Assembly (NCBI GenBank): GCA_937871155.1
Contig: CALMXV010000302.1
Span: 1-16,924, forward strand
Source of the DNA: an uncultured Taibaiella sp.
Lineage (GTDB): Bacteria; Bacteroidota; Bacteroidia; Chitinophagales; Chitinophagaceae
Direction of reading: 5' to 3'
DNA: 16,924 nucleotides
Shown here one piece after another: positions 16,267-16,924 of this stretch. Positions within the stretch are counted from its first letter, which is position 1; each line of letters opens with the position of its first letter. The notes below the pieces were generated by a model, which worked only from the letters and a program-made list of their open reading frames with translations, was not told where the DNA came from and searched no databases. The translations under genes and the position numbers were made by a program.

Positions 16267-16924
16267 TTAAAACAGTAAATTATCAGGTCGTTTACGGTCA
16301 CGTTTTAGATGTTGGTAAGCTTTTTCGGTTGCTTCTCTTCCTCTTGGTGTACGCATGATATAACCTTCTTGTATCAGAAATGGTTCATACACTTCTTCGA
16401 TGGTACCAGCTTCCTCACCCACTGCTGTAGCAATATTGTTGATGCCTGTTGGTCCGCCTTTGAATTTATCAATAAGAGTCATTAGGATTTTATTATCCAT
16501 TTCATCAAGCCCGTTTGCATCTACGCTTAATGCTTTTAGTCCATGTTCTACAATTCCCAAGTCGATAACACCATTGCCAAGGACTTGAGCAAAGTCTCGC
16601 ATTCTTCTTAGCAGTCCATTTGCTATACGTGGCGTACCACGGCTTCTACCGGCTATTTCCATAGCAGCATCCGAAGTGATTTTTACTTGTATCAATCCGG
16701 AGGCTCTAATAATGATTTTTTGCAATACTTCTTTAGTATAATAATCCAACCTTGATTTAATACCAAAGCGAGATAATAAAGGAGCTGTCAATAGCCCGGA
16801 ACGAGTAGTGGCGCCAACTAAAGTAAATGGATGAATATTGATTTGCACGGAGCGTGCTGCAGGCCCACTATCAATCATGATGTCTATTTTAAAATCCTCC
16901 ATAGCAGCATAGAGGTACTCTTCT
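16267..16924 (-). CDS. ruvB: Holliday junction branch migration helicase RuvB, partial at window edge
   Basis: ATP-driven motor of the RuvABC branch-migration machine. The C-terminal 219 or so residues are present; the frame continues past the right edge (16924), and the Walker A and B motifs lie outside. The AAA+ sensor 1 block GATTRSG is visible, as is the sensor 2 region [21 protein letters not shown], shown here in part. The C-terminal winged-helix DNA-binding domain has [28 protein letters not shown] and the [10 protein letters not shown] wing. The protein ends NLLF. The family is usually about 340 residues, so roughly a third is missing. An internal ATG (16900-16902) is not the start, since the upstream codons read EEYLYAA as expected. 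It is convergent with the TPR gene, with 68 bp between the stops. Confidence 0.96.
   Translation of the reverse strand, partial: EEYLYAAMEDFKIDIMIDSGPAARSVQINIHPFTLVGATTRSGLLTAPLLSRFGIKSRLDYYTKEVLQKIIIRASGLIQVKITSDAAMEIAGRSRGTPRIANGLLRRMRDFAQVLGNGVIDLGIVEHGLKALSVDANGLDEMDNKILMTLIDKFKGGPTGINNIATAVGEEAGTIEEVYEPFLIQEGYIMRTPRGREATEKAYQHLKRDRKRPDNLLF

Overview
The window looks like AT-rich chromosomal DNA (roughly 40% GC by eye) from a Bacteroidota, probably a Chitinophagaceae- or Sphingobacteriia-like aerobe. Three things point there. A large secreted protein ends in a type IX secretion (Por) sorting domain. There is a Bacteroidota-type promoter (TTG, 19 bp, TAnnTTTG) in front of nuoA. The complex I gene set includes a short, Fe-S-only NuoG. 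I see no tRNA, rRNA, CRISPR array, insertion sequence or phage genes.

Layout. Positions 1-1218 (minus) hold the N-terminal 406 residues of a dipeptidyl-peptidase III lipoprotein, cut by the window edge before its zinc motif. A 337-bp divergent spacer carries the nuo promoter. Positions 1556-8177 (plus) hold nuoA-B-C-D-E, then a small exported NTF2-like protein, then nuoF and nuoG. A strong intrinsic terminator at 8208-8247 closes this run, so the membrane-arm genes nuoH-N do not follow here. Positions 8288-10399 (minus) hold a T9SS-secreted surface protein. After a 281-bp divergent spacer come dnaE (10681-14304, replicative polymerase III alpha) and a periplasmic TPR protein (14363-16198), both on plus. 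Convergent to these, the C-terminal two thirds of ruvB (minus) runs off the right edge.

How the genes work together. NuoEFG form the NADH-oxidising module and NuoBCD the quinone-reducing connecting module of respiratory complex I. NuoA is the one membrane subunit present. The other membrane subunits and NuoI must be encoded elsewhere if the complex is complete. DnaE and RuvB are core replication and recombination proteins, but their neighbours show no functional link to them.

Most of this is ordinary core genome, and I did not find a convincing new system. The points most worth checking are the exported NTF2-like gene embedded in the nuo operon, the short NuoG with an altered N7-like cysteine set, the termination of the operon after nuoG, and a TTG start for nuoE that looks like a one-base insertion into an ATG.
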